Made by a program: the position numbers and the translations under genes. Of a stretch of DNA of 64,000 nt, positions 10,986 through 23,513 are shown piece after piece (the first letter of the stretch is position 1; every line of letters starts with the position of its first letter). Origin of the DNA: Ophioderma brevispina (lineage: Eukaryota; Echinodermata; Ophiuroidea; Amphilepidida; Ophiodermatidae). The notes beneath the pieces are model-generated. The model was not told the DNA's origin, did not search any database, and saw only the letters and a list, made by a program, of their open reading frames with translations. The stretch covers positions 19,464-83,463 of the forward strand of contig JAMKCH010072219.1 in assembly GCA_023653785.1 (NCBI GenBank). Direction: 5' to 3'.

Positions 10986-11079
10986 GTTCATAGATGAGTT
11001 ATGTTTTTAGAGTTATTTTTGTGAGTTATGGATGGAGTATAGTTTGTATATGTTCCCTCCATTAGTTACACGGCTACAG

Positions 11080-11384
11080 CCCTGATCAGGTTCAAGGTCA
11101 TTCTGGTGCAAAAAAATCCAATGCTCGGATTTGGTTGAAACCGGTGTCAAATTATTACCCTGGTCATACTGAAGCTGAAAATTCATTTCAATTCTTTGGG
11201 TGGCAGCTCTGTATACAATTTGAGGTCAAGACCATTAGACCCTTGTTACATTTTGCCCACAATTACGAAACCAAATACCAAACATTGTAAAATAAGGCAA
11301 GACGAACAATTTGACACCAGTTTCAACCAAATCAGAGCACTGGGTAACGTTTACCCTCAGGGTGACCTTGAACCTTAATAGGGA
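11080..11384. mobile_element. Inverted-repeat element with about 80-bp arms
   Basis: The left arm (11,080-11,155) holds CCCTGATCAGGTTCAAGGTC, then GATTTGGTTGAAACCGGTGT and CAAATT. The right arm in reverse complement (from 11,384) gives CCCTATTAAGGTTCAAGGTC, GATTTGGTTGAAACTGGTGT and CAAATT. The arms differ mainly by a short indel. About 140 bp of unique sequence lies between them. There is no coding potential and I cannot define a target duplication. Confidence 0.75.
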
Positions 11385-11559
11385 TGCACCTTTTTATCTA
11401 AAGGTCCGAACCTAGACAGACTATACCTTTTTTAATCCTTATAATAAGACAAATACATTGGTATACGTTTAATCACAGTTTGACTTGATTTCAAATTTAC
11501 CCCTGTACTAATTTTACCACTTATTTTACAGAGTTCCCTACATTTCCCAGTGGTTGGAC

Positions 11560-12540
11560 CCAAAAATGCTGATTCAGCACCCTTCCCGGTCCAGTAGCTC
11601 GAAAATTTTGGGGATAACTACCCTAATTTCATGATTGATTGGGTAGGAGATATGATGATCTTCAAGCAGAATGTTAGCTTTAATAGTAACCCAAAATTAG
11701 ATGATATTGTGACCAATCTGCGAAAAAATTGTAAAGAATCTGTTTTCAACTGATTTGAGTAGGTAAAGGTGTCTAGATTTACCAAAAAAAAGATGCCGAC
11801 GGTTCAGGCTGGGGAACTTTGATTTTTTCAACATGGCGTCCAAAATGGCCGCCAATCATGGTAAAATTCATAGAACAGGCATAAATCAGTTGAAAAAAGT
11901 GATACAAGTTCCAAACAAACTGTGATGTATATATTTTCGGTTATTGCGAACACATACATGGCAGTTCCATGCTGCTAGTATTTTTCAAATCCAAGATGGC
12001 GGCCAATATGGCTGCCCATCCTTAGAAATGTACACAAATTAGATATAACTGCAAAAAAGAAGAGCACATTCATTATATAGTGATACGCATTCCTAGTACT
12101 TCCAAGTTATAGCCCTCATTGAATATGGTACAAAAATATCAGGAACATGTAGGAGAACTTGGATTTTTTTCAAAATGGCGTCCAAAAGGGGCCGCGACCG
12201 CCGAACAACGAACCGCGCCGAACATGGTAAAATTCAGAGAATAGACATAAATTGAGTTTAAAAAAAAAGTGATACAAGTTCCTACAGTGTGATATGTATT
12301 ATATATTTAAACACAATTCGTGGCAATTTCTGGTGCTGCTAGCAATTCCAAAATCAAGATGGCGTCCAAATATGGCTGCCAAGTTTTTGGATGTATGTTT
12401 ACACAAAATTAGATATGAACTGCCCGAAAAAAAAGAGGAAAAATGTGTCCTAGGAATTAGTGTGACATTCCTAGTGTTATTACACATTGATAATGTACAA
12501 AGTAATCAAAAATGCACATTCATTTGTTATCCCACATACT
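11560..12540 (-). repeat. Inverted copy of the 15.4-kb repeat
   Basis: Read on the minus strand this block matches 15,440-16,290 and 17,376-18,240 in order. It includes GGCAGCCATATTGG, GCCATCTTGGATTTG, GCTAGCAGCATGGAA, GAACTTGTATCACTTTTT, TTTTGGACGCCATTTTGAA and AAATCTAGACACCTTTACCT. The unit contains two internal sub-repeats of about 330 bp. Divergence is moderate and rich in short indels. Confidence 0.8.
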
Positions 12541-14640
12541 ATGGCTTTTAACAGGTCTGGTCCTAGCCTGACCCTTCAGTCTGTGAATTGCTACCTTCAA
12601 AGAATTGTCAAGGTGTGGATTCTCAGGCGGAGGGGTAGGATATTCTTCGTCTATTTAGACGATTGGATTCTGGAAGCGCCCTCCGTTCACAGGTTCTAGG
12701 TTTTTGTAGAGAGAGGAAGGTTCTGGATCTAAGGTCACTCGGTTTATTGCAAAATCGTTCAAGCCAAATCTTGCCACTACCAGAAAACCAAAAACAAACT
12801 CTGAGGGGGAGACTGGATTTTAGTCGGCAAAGGTGAGACGTCTTAGACAGAATGGCCTCGTTCATGACATGTGCCCAGGAAAGTTTGGAGAGTAGGTTGG
12901 TCCTATTCAGGGTGTAGTTTACGGCTACCAGGACTACTTGCCAGTCTTATTAGAATGGTTCCTGCTGCAGAACGAACGTATGAGGGGAATTCAAATCCAC
13001 ATGCTCAGATACTGCCACTCAGCAGTGTGGCTCGGGGTTTCCAGTTGCCTTCGGCGTTGGCCGCAACTCTCAGTATGTGGACACACACAAATGGAGGTCG
13101 GCTACCTTCAGGAAATTAGTGCCTCCCTGATACAGTGAGAGCGTTCAAGTGGATGGTGAGCCCACCTAAGGTTCCACGAAGTGTCGGGCCAATGTCTCCG
13201 TTTAAGCTTGCCACCATATCAACGTGGGTGGTGTGTGGGCTATCTTCGGGGCTGAAGCGCTGAGCGTCACTCTGACCTAGAAAAAATAATGACCGGGGTC
13301 CGATGTGAAAACATGACGGTAGTGACATACCTCGACAAGGAGGGGAAGAAGGAGCCCCAATCTATGCAAGCAGACAGCAAACTCCTAGTTACGCAGCCAA
13401 GGCCCCTGGGCTGTGGATCGGGATGATATAAAATGGTGGCGGAATGGTCAGGGATCATTGACACGCATTTCCCCATTACGATGGCATCGAGAGTTTTTTT
13501 TCCGAGTTCTGGTTTGTGTTTGCTCCATGTGGCTGGCTCGGCTCTGGTTCCCACGGATTCTAGCGTTGCTACCAGGAAATTGTGTTACGCCATCCAGTGT
13601 GGGATCTAGTAATCGTCCTCCAGCCGTAATTTCCGCCATTCGCACATCAGACGGGAATTTGGAACAGGCCGCGGCGCCGTTACTGCTCGCGCCGCCGCAA
13701 GGCATAAATCAAACTATAGTCTAGAGAGTCTTACGATCCTCAACTCCATTGGTTGAGTCTTCAGAGCCCTTCGGTATGCTTTAGGTGCCAACTTTAGGGT
13801 CCAACAGGCACCAAGTTTTCCTGGACCATCGGGTGGCCAAGCCAGGTCCGTGAGAGAAACGTTGGGCATTAGCATAACAGACAAGGTCTAGTTCTTTGCG
13901 AGGAAACCCGCCACGGAGAGGTGGACATGCCATCCTGGACCACCGCAAGTGGGGCCTCGTCAATGGCAAAGCATGTATTTCGGAAACCCCGGAAAGGCCT
14001 TTTCGTAGACAGAAAAAATGAGACTAGCCTTTTCTAGTGGCTCAAATTCTTCAGATGTAAGAATATAAGAACCACTAGTGGCACTAGTGGCAGGTTCCAC
14101 TCCGGAATGAGTTGAACAAACCAGGTGAATACCGTAAAAATGCCTTCAGGAGAAGATTCGGGAGGAGAGGATCGGGCGGCTATTAGAGACAACTGTGCCA
14201 TTTCTGAAAGACCCGATGGAGCGCCCCAATCGTGGTGTGGTTTTAACACATAACTCTTTTTGGACGCCCAAGCCCTCGTGAAAGATTCTTTTCGGAAATC
14301 TCGATCTGCCATAAAGATTGCAGGACAGCGGATCGGATCTCCGAGTGGCACCCCATCTGTGAACAGATAAATTTGCCATCCGTTAGCGCCACGCAAAAAA
14401 TCCACATCGGTTGGCCGGCTCTTGGTTAGGTCCCATGATGTGCGTGCTCACACCTCCTTGGACATTTTTCAAAGGCTCCTCGATTCAGGATATCCTGGGA
14501 ACACTATAGGTTGGAGTTCCGCAACCACGTTTCGGGTGATTTATCGAGACATTCTCGTGCAGAGAGGTGATTTGCTATATACTTTAGCACTATGTGCTGG
14601 TAGAAAGTGAGCCAAGTCTTTCGGTGCGAGGCGGGGGATC
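12541..14640 (+). pseudogene. Second DIRS-like retrotransposon remnant
   Basis: RT motif C is visible as FFVYLDDWILEAPS (YLDDW 12,652-12,666), followed in broken frames by LPLPENQKQTLRGRLDFSRQ. Next is LRLPGLLASLIRMVPAAERT (about 12,920-12,985), the usual block between RT and RNase H in these elements. An RNase H piece reads TVVTYLDKEGG (13,316-13,348) and RSPNLCKQT. Near 14,440-14,530 a stretch (FQRLLDSGYPGNTIG) resembles the N-terminal helices of a DIRS tyrosine recombinase, but this part is weak. It belongs to a different subfamily from the 0.9-4.9 kb element and lies between inverted copies of another repeat. I do not recognise 13,400-14,400; minus-strand frames there (up to 123 codons) look accidental. 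Confidence 0.65.
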
Positions 14641-15429
14641 CTTAGTAATGGTGTATACCTTCCCTTTCCTTCTTCTCCGGCTGAGACTACAAACTGGGAT
14701 ACTGTGCCAAAAGTAAGTCGCGGAGGGTAACTATCAAAGAAGTGTAGTGTATTTCCTTCTTAGAGGTCAGAGGGGTCGGGTACATTAGCGTTTGAAACCT
14801 ATACCCTCCACGACCTAACAACCCACTCAGGATGTTTTTCTCATCCACAAGGTATAGGGAAGGTTGGAATATTTTGCCAGATTGGAGAAAACAATTTGGT
14901 TAGGGTGTTGCGCGGGTGTATTGGCGCGGTGATCTGCCCAAAATGTGTTTTAATTGGTATAGAGGTTTTCTGGTCGGGCCCCCCCAAATGAGACACTTCT
15001 TGCGGGTTTTTTGCCTAGTGTTCGGCCTAGCTTTGCCCTAGCTATCCTAACGTACGTTAGGTACTTTTTGTTATTAAATGCAGCTAGCCAAATTTCTTCA
15101 AACCCATCTCTACTATATCACATAAAATCGTCCAATCATGCTATCTGCATTTGATAGCTGTTCTCAGTCTAGGCTCTGAACGTGTAATATTCAGAAAGAT
15201 GAAACACTATAAAATTCTCATGTACCGATATGCCAGTTATTCTGCACGTTGGTTGTTGTCTAGTATACGTTGATAGCTCTCATGCACTCGCCATTGAACT
15301 TGAATGAAAGTGGCAAAAGCGCACGCATCACATTCTTCAATAACTTCAAAATGATACCAGACTTAGTCTTAGACTCACGACGCAGAATTTTCAAGACGGG
15401 AAAAAAGGCATAGAAATAAGGATCGTAAG
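14641..15429. other. No feature seen
   Basis: Possibly the 3' flank of the DIRS remnant. I see no recombinase motifs and no RNA gene. Confidence 0.4.
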
Positions 15430-17270
15430 GGCATCCTATATGGCAATGTTTATAGAATTTAGCAACCATATAAGGCTGTTATCGTGATCGAAGAGTATGC
15501 TAACAACATACGGTAAATCAATATTTGTAAATAATGTCAAGCTTGATATATCGCCCTTTTATAGAGATGCCTGCTCTCTTGTGAAATTTTTAGCGCAGGT
15601 GAGAAAAGAAAACATTTCCAAGAATTTGGCAGCCATATTGGCCCAATCTTGGTTGGAACATGCTAAGCAGCATGGAAATTGTCATGATGTGTGTGTTAAT
15701 AACTGAAAAATATTATCCACTTGTTGAAACTGTATCACTTTTTTAAAAATTGATCATGACTATTCTATGAATTTATTCATGTTCGGCGGCATTTTGGACG
15801 CCCATTTGAAAAAAAAAAAAATTAAAGTTCCCCACCCTGCACTCTTGTACTCATATTCAATGAGGGCTATCACTTGAATTATAGGAAAAGTCAATCAACG
15901 AATTTTTCACTATATATGGTGCTATTTTTTCTCGTTAGATCTATATAATTTTTGTAAATTTCTAAGGAATGACAGCCAATTGGCCGCCATCTTGCGATTT
16001 GGGAAAATGCTAGCAGCATGGAAAGGCCAGGTATGTATTCCAATAATCGAAATACATATATATCACAGTTTTTTTGGAACTTGTATCACCTTTTCGATAT
16101 TTGATTTATGTCTTTTCATAAATTTTACCATTTTGGCAGCCAGTTTGGACGCCATTTTGAAAAACCAAATCCAAGTTCCCAGCCTGCACAGGGGCATCTT
16201 TTTTTTTGGTAAATCTAGACACCTTTACCTACTCAAATCAGTTTTGAAAACAGATTCTTACAAGTTTTTCGCAGTATTATCAATATGGGTTCCTATAAGG
16301 TCTGAGATGTTCCATTTTTTTTTTTTTTGAGGAGAAAATGACCCGTTTCATTTGCCCATTTGTACAGGAGAACGAATGGGAAACAGGATTTATGGTGTGA
16401 AAACCTGTAGAGTTTATTCTTTCCATTGGTATCAAAATATTGTAGAACAACCAAATGATGGACGTCACAAGGAGTCATAGAGAATAAGTATGAAAATTAC
16501 TGCATATCGGAAGGAAAGAAAACATTGATATTTTGCAAATTACTGGCTCCGAAATAAATATTGTTAAGCCCTTAAACCATTTTTCCATAGTAGAGACATT
16601 AGAACTCATGAACATAATGTCAATTATGTTGGTACTCATTTTGGTATCAAAGGAAAGAGGAGGATCCTGCTATCTATTACAACTAAAATCAAATGTCTTG
16701 ATATTCATGGGGAGGAAGAGGCCTGCAGAGTGTGGGGATATTTAAATAAAGAAGGGGGGGGGGGGGGGGGGTGTGACAAAAAAGATCCATCACTTTGGGA
16801 TCCCCTTTTCCTATACCCCGGTGGTAGTTTTTTGTGGGCCGCCAGCTATAGTGGGCAGGGATCACTTAGCCATACGTGTGTGAGTGGTGGATGTATGTAT
16901 GTATGTGTGTGGCTGATCACTAAATTCGATACGTTTTTTTTTTCTTAATTGAACTCAATGAAAAGTTGGAAGTTTTAATTGGAACCAAATTTCTGTCATA
17001 GGTGCACCATGGGATCCCTCATCTGTTGATGAGGTCAAAGGTCATGGTGAAAGGTTAAAGGTCGTCCGTCATGTGTTGAGTCAAAGTTTGAAAATGGGCT
17101 ACTTAAATGTAAAATTGACTCAATCTGAAAAGTGTGTTGAAGTTCAATTTGGAACCAAAACTTCTGTCATAGGGGCACCATTGGCTCCCATAATGTTGTT
17201 GAGGTCAAAGGTTACCATGCCAGGATCAAAGGTCATGGGGCAGCCCACAGCTTAAATTCTTGTAATATAG
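15430..17270 (+). repeat. Tandem duplication, copy 1
   Basis: Starts near GGCAATGTTTATAGAATT (15,438) and runs through the two CCATCTTGG sub-repeats, a G18 run (about 16,757-16,770), a (TATG)n patch, and a TGACC-type tail with AGGTCAAAGGTCA at 17,032-17,044. Copy 2 repeats the same order about 1,940 bp downstream. Differences are dominated by 1-3 base indels, so all the short open frames here are unreliable. Confidence 0.8.
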
Positions 17271-17369
17271 TGAGCACAAAAATGCCGAGAAGAGCAAGCG
17301 CGAAAACTGCGAAATTCTAGTTTTGATGGGGGGAGGGGGAGCATATGAAATATGAAACGGAGGGGGAGC

Positions 17370-19160
17370 GATAAATGGCAATGTTTATAGAATTGCAACA
17401 TTATAAGGCTGTGCTCGTGATTTCGAAAAGGTAAGGCTAAAACAACATACGGTAATCATATTGTATTTGTAAATAATGTCAAGCTTGATACATATCGCCC
17501 CTTTTATAGTAGTGCCTGACTCTCTTGTGAAATTTAAAGCAGTGCAGAAATTTCCAAGGAATTTGGCAGCCATATTGGCCCCATCTTGGTTGGAACATGA
17601 TGCAGCATGGAAATGTCATGCATGTGTTTGTAATAACTGAAAATATGATATCACACTTCGTTTGAAACTTGTATCACTTTTTAAAATTGATCTGCCTATT
17701 CTCTGAATTTTAATTTTTTTTCAAATGTTCGGCGGCCATTTTGACGCCATTTGAAAAAAATTAAAGGTTCACCACCCTGCACTCTGTAATATATTAAATG
17801 GAGGGCTATAACTTGGAATTACTAGGAAAGTCAATCCTAATTCCTATGATAGGTGCTCTTTTTTTAGTAGTTATCGGTGAATTTTGTGTAAATTCTAAGG
17901 AGGAAATTGACAGCCATATTGGCCGCCATCTTGGATTTGGAAAATGCTAGCAGCATGGAAGGCCAGGTATGTATTCGCAATAATCGAAAATACATAATCA
18001 AAGGTTTGTTTTGGAACTTGTAATCACCTTTTTGATTGATTTAGTTCTTTTCTATAACATTTACCATTTTGGCAGCCATTTTGGGACGCCATTTGAAAAA
18101 ATCAAGTTCCCCAGCCTGCACCGACGGCGGCCCTCTTTTTTTTTGGTAAATCTAGACACCTTTACCTAATCAAATCAGTTGATGAAACAGATTCTTTACA
18201 ATTTTTTCGCAGATGAATCAGATTATTTGGTTGGTTACTATAAGGTTGAGTGTCCATTGAGGAGAAATGACGTTTTTCATTTGCCATTTTTTACAGGAAC
18301 GAATGGGACACGTATTTTAGTGGTGTGATGAAACCTTAGAGTTTATTCTTTCCATTGGTATCAACTTAAGTACAAACAATGTGACGTCACAAGACCGTCA
18401 TAAGAGAAAAAGTATGAAAATACTGCATATCGGAAGAAAGAAACATTGATATTTGCAATTTACTGTGCTTCGAAATATATGTAAGACTTAAACATTGCCA
18501 TCATGATAGAGACATTAGACGTCATGACATAAGTCAATTATGTGGTACTCATTTTGTTATCAAAGGAAGGGAGGACCTGCTATCTATTACAACAAATAAA
18601 ATTTGGGTCGGTGATATTCTGTGTCGTACTAGGCGTGTGGTATTCCCTCCGAGGTGGGGGGGGGGGGGGGGTTTGCCACACCCGGATCATAAATTGGGAT
18701 CACCTTTCATATACCCGGTAGTTTTTTGTGGGCCGCAGCTATAGCTGGCAGGACACTTAGCAATCCGTTGTGCGTGTGGAGTACTGTAGGTATGCTGTGT
18801 GTGTGTCACTAAATTGATACGTTTTTTTTTTATGACCTCATTGAAAGTGAAGTTTAATGGGGACCAAATTCTGGTCATAGTGCACCATGGGATCCCTCAT
18901 ATGTGATGAGGTCAAAGGTCATGTTGAAAGGTCGAAGGTCATGTCGAGGTCAAGTTGAAAAATGGCAAAATGTAAAATTGACCTCAACAACAATTGAAAA
19001 GTTGAAGTCAATTGGAACAAACTTCTGTCAAGGTTGCACTATGGATCCCCCATATGTTGTTGAGGTCAAGGTAACATGCCAAGATCAAAGGCCATGGAGC
19101 GGCCCACAGTGAATTCTTTGATATATGAGCAGAAAGCCGAGAACCGCGAAATTCTAGTTT
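17370..19160 (+). repeat. Tandem duplication, copy 2
   Basis: Same order as copy 1, from GGCAATGTTTATAGAATTGC (17,376) to GAGCAGAAAGCCGAGAACCG-like sequence near 19,140. It keeps GGCCGCCATCTTGGATTTGG (about 17,920), the poly-G run (about 18,656-18,671) and AGGTCAAAGGTCA (18,909-18,921). Identity to copy 1 is roughly 85 percent by eye. Confidence 0.8.
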
Positions 19161-22100
19161 TTGATGGGGGAGAGGGAAGGGGGAGCAGGCAATCGGGCAT
19201 AAAATGGCAATTGACAATTACACTTTAACTCATTTGACACCGGAAAATGGGGTTTCAGTGGGGCGAAAAGAATAGAGAGAGCGGTAACAATTCCCCCCTT
19301 CGGAAGAGAAGACGAGGGGGGTAATTTATAATTTATCATTTACTTAGGTATAAGTATTGACTTATCGCACCAAAATTTCAGGATGAAACTGACAGTGGAA
19401 TTCAGTTAGACATGGTGTCGGCTAATAAAACAGTCACAACGGTAAACAAATCCAACATAACCGAAGTCCAAATATTACAATTTGGTGGGTTTTCGAGGTG
19501 GTAGTTAGAAGTACACGTATGGGCACGCTTGGGAACCAGTTCAGAAGTTATTATTTGGTACAAGGTACGTTGAACTTTCATAACACCGCTTTTCAAGCGT
19601 CGGAAGTGATCGGAACATTTTCATATTATTTTCACAAGATTTTTAACAATTACGGGTCACAAAATCACCCAAAGTGCAAGCTCATTTTCTACAGTCGTAG
19701 CTCCACAAACGAATGACGGATTTTGATGGGGTTTTTGGTATTTTCAGAAATAATTTCTCCTCTATTGGTGACAACATGGAGTCTACACTTTCAAAAAAAC
19801 CTACAGTCCAGGGTCACGATATACGGTCAAATTACAAAGTTTTGTGGACATCTTTTCCTTTAAGACCGTAGTCGGTGCAGACGATAGCGTACTTGTACGT
19901 GCACGTACAAGTACGTACGTGCACGTACAAGTACGTACATACGTCACCAAATTATAAAGAAATACAAAAGAATTTTACAAAATCCTCTCGGGATTCTTCT
20001 CCGTTTTGAGATGAGAAAGGATACAAATCTCAGAACTGATGCCAAACAACATTATAAAACAAATTCTATGTGTCAAAATTTTGATTTCATGTGTCAAAAT
20101 TTAATTATTGAAAAAAATGTCACTGATGATTTCATATCAATTTTCTTAATATCTTTTATTTGAAAAAAAGATATCAAAAATCCGCACATTCATTTTGTTG
20201 AATAAGCTTTAAAACTCTATTAGTCCAGGCTACAGATCACGTGACCTTGTTATACCAAATATGTTTTTAAACGGTTTCTAGACCAGTTTTTCCTGCTGAC
20301 TCTGAATCCGATGGATGCCAGACGAAAAACCTTGAGCATTTTCGAAGAAACGCACAAATTCAAAATGGCCACCAAAACACTAAAAACTCATATATGTTAA
20401 TTACTCAAATGTTGTAATTTTTTTTGCTTGTCCAGTCAAAACACCCATTTTGATCAATTAAAATATGATTCATTAACCACCTAATTAAGAGATTCAACAT
20501 GGTCGCCAATAGAACAAAGCATTTGATATTTATTTACTTTTGACCATAGAATGGTAATTTGGTATATATTTCAATGCTTTAGCAATCAATATATTAACTG
20601 AAACCATTATGAATAGATTTCAACAATTTGATAATCAAATCAATAAACCATTCAAGATGGCTCCAAAATGGTACAATTCATTACTACATATAGCCAAGAG
20701 CTACCATGTTTGTGTCACTATAACTCATTTAGAGCAGTTTAAATATCATAACATATTCAAAGTGATTGATATCTGCAACATAACATCCTTGATGGACGTT
20801 CAATATGGCTGCAAATGTCAATCAGGAAAGGTCAATAATTCATTCACGCTGTAGGCTAAAGATATATATTTTGTGTTTTTTTAGTTGTATTATCATTTCC
20901 TAAAATCACAGTAAAGCTATGTTAAGTGTCATTGAGTCGTTATTCATCAAAATCAATATGGATGCCATTGGACGCCCAAAACCTCCCAAAACCAAAGAAA
21001 CATATATACTGTATCTTTAGACTATTCGTAATCGGATTTTTGCCGCTTAGTAAGTGCCATTTCCAGCCATATTGGATTCCCATCTTGGATGGCATCTTAC
21101 ATGTATCGATTCCTCTGATTACCTAATGATGTATACATTGATCTGATTGACTAACTAAAATGAAACTTGATCGTGCTACCATATCTACCAAGGGCATACC
21201 AGGGACTGAGGTCAAACACGAGAGTGAGTCCATTTGACTGGAATAGATTTAGTACAAACCCTGGATGACACAAAAAGAAGTTTTTTTACTTGAGATCAAA
21301 CTTCTAAAGTTATGTTAATAACTCTGGGTATTTTGCACCAAGTCTCACAAAATTTTCAGCAAAAGTACGAAGAGAGAGACGAGACCAAAATTTGCCTACT
21401 TTTGTGAAGCAAAACTTCAAAAAATATTAATTCCGTACCTTAGCAAATTTGGTACCGTGGTATCGTCCTTTACAGAAGGCAAGTTTTTTTTTGAATTATG
21501 GCATTTATTTATACTGACTATGCATAATGTTTACGGTTTATGATGGATGAAAAGTTGGGTTTTGTTGATTTCGACGGCAAAGTTTACAATTATTAGTTTA
21601 TGTATAATTATAATGGTTATATTTTTGGGGGTGTTTGAAGGAATATTTTGATGTACGCTGAGAAACCTATCTGGTTGTCATTATTAAGTTCTTGTTGGCT
21701 GTTTTCGATACGAAGGACATTGCTGGGACAACATTGCCAAGTGTGGCTGTTCCTGTTGTAGCTTCAAGTCCGAACGATGTTCCATCACCTCGTTGACCGT
21801 TTCTACGTACCTTGAAACTGTTGAAAGCCAGTTCTGGAATTTATAAGTGGTCCCTGAAAGTTGTAGGCACTTTAATATATTCAGTTTTAGATATAAATAT
21901 TCAATCCTATAAATATGATAAACAAGAGAGGGTGTTCACTTGCGACAACAGTGGTCATACTTCGGAATATTTTTAATAACCCTTACACTGGGATACTATA
22001 TTCTATTGCGAGTTGAGACAACGGCAAATACGCTTGCCTTACCTTTGACGGATTTTAGATATTTCTTTGTGTCGACGGTGCTCCACTAAATAATTGGCAT

Positions 22101-22353
22101 AACATTCGACTTTTTACCTTTTAATATCTCGCTTCGTTGAAAAGCGGAAAATGTTGAAATAAATGGCGGTAAGCATATCAATACTAAGCGGAAATCTTTG
22201 GAACACATCTGCCAGGAATTCCTTACATTTTGATTAGGAATATCCTAAAAATAGTTCAACAAGAGTCAGGAAAATTTGTCAATAATAATCCTCTATTTTT
22301 GATCGAGGAAATTCCCTCAAAGTGGCCTGAAACATACGAAAATTAATGGAGAA
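19161..22353. other. Mostly unassigned sequence
   Basis: There is no coding region I can support. It contains the palindrome at 19,888-19,915, several AAAATGGCC / CAAGATGGC phrases (20,360, 20,500, 20,652, 21,066) reminiscent of the 15-kb repeat, and AT-rich filler. The 81-, 72- and 66-codon frames look random. Confidence 0.4.
19888..19915. repeat. Perfect 28-bp palindrome followed by a second copy of its core
   Basis: Positions 19,888-19,915 equal their own reverse complement, centred on GTGCAC. The next bases repeat GTACGTGCACGTAC and ACAAGTACGTAC, so about 20 bp are tandemly repeated twice. Such alternating purine-pyrimidine sequence can extrude as a cruciform. Confidence 0.85.
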
Positions 22354-22401
22354 TTTTTTTTAAATTTTTTTTTTTTTTTTTTTTTGACCCCCCCCCCCCC
22401 C
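22354..22401. repeat. Poly-T run followed by poly-C run
   Basis: Two T tracts separated by AAA are followed by GA and then about 14 C. Length is likely unreliable in any assembly. Confidence 0.8.
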
Positions 22402-22559
22402 GATATCCTTATTAAGTGTGCAACCAAGCGTCAATGTATTGCTGCAAAAGAGACTCGTATACGATTGTTATCCAGCTTGCTGCATTTCAGAGCACTGTAG
22501 GGCATTGCCGTGGGTACCTGGAGTGTGAATGTTAACTGTTTAGTGTACATTTGCCGATT

Positions 22560-22835
22560 ACCTTCACATCTAGTCAAAAGAATCACTGATCCAAGTCTCA
22601 TATTGAGTATACACAGAGTGGCCTCTAATGACCCTATATGGTATTTGACCCCATTTTGTCAATCTATATAATAAAACACTTCTGCAACTAAAATGCTATG
22701 ACAAACTAAAGGAACCACTGGTCCAGGACTGGTATGCACAGAATGACCTCTTGTGACCCATGTGCCCTTTTGACCAATATGGCCCTATGTAAACCTTAAC
22801 CCCATTTGGTCAAAATATATACAATTTCTGCGAAT
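22560..22835. repeat. TGACC-rich interspersed repeat
   Basis: Third block of the family. It carries TGGCCTCTAATGACCCTATA, CATTTTGTCAATCTATATAA, GGTATGCACAGAATGACCTC and CCCATTTGGTCAAAATATAT. It ends exactly where the tRNA-like array begins. Confidence 0.7.
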
Positions 22836-23420
22836 TAAGACACACGGTAGTGTGTGCACCAAGTTTTAAAAATAACAACTAAAAAAACACCAAAAAACAG
22901 CCAAAAAAAGCATTAAAACAGCCAAGATACAAACGACACACACCGTGAGTATATTAACAGAAACAAACTTCCCTTTGTTTGACGCACGTTTGACAAGAAA
23001 TAGCACTAGATGAAAATATCATCAATAATCACTTAACCGCTCACAATACACAACCAGAGCATGTATTTCAACCCACAAAAGTTTATTAGACACATTTCAT
23101 GTGCAACATATGAAATAAGAATACGGAAACGACGAATTAGAAGTACTTTCAAACGGCCACTTATAATGATTATTAGTGGCAAGTGCGAAACTCTTACAAG
23201 TGGTCTCACAGACCTACAGCCTTTATTACGAAATGGATAGTAGCCAAACTTAATACATAATTTCTAGTTATCCTCATGATGTGCCTTTTAGTGATAATAT
23301 TGAAGATAATTCACTCTATGCAAAGAAAATGACGTTTAACGGGATTCTTTTGTTCAACATCACTACTGAACCATCACTTACTATCGTATCCAACAATTTG
23401 CGTTACATGCAATAAGCTTC

Positions 23421-23513
23421 CTTCGTGGCCGAGCGGTCTAATCGCTGGACGTTATTGATTTTACTTTTGGATAGTCTGTTGTTGTCGGTTCGAGTCCGGC
23501 GGTAGCCCACGAC
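23421..23513 (+). other. tRNA-like unit 1
   Basis: The sequence has a box A-like GTGGCCGAGCGGTCTAATCG and box B GGTTCGAGTCC (23,488-23,498). The T arm pairs five of five (GTCGG with CCGGC, one G-T), and the 5' TCGTGG can pair with CCCACGA near the 3' end. The middle (ATTGATTTTACTTTTGG) gives no normal anticodon arm and total length (about 93) exceeds a class I tRNA. It is therefore a tRNA-derived element rather than a functional tRNA. Confidence 0.55.

Noticed and set aside
14034..14405. 123-codon minus-strand frame
   Set aside because: It lies within a plus-strand DIRS remnant, has no recognisable domain and overlaps other frames; likely chance.
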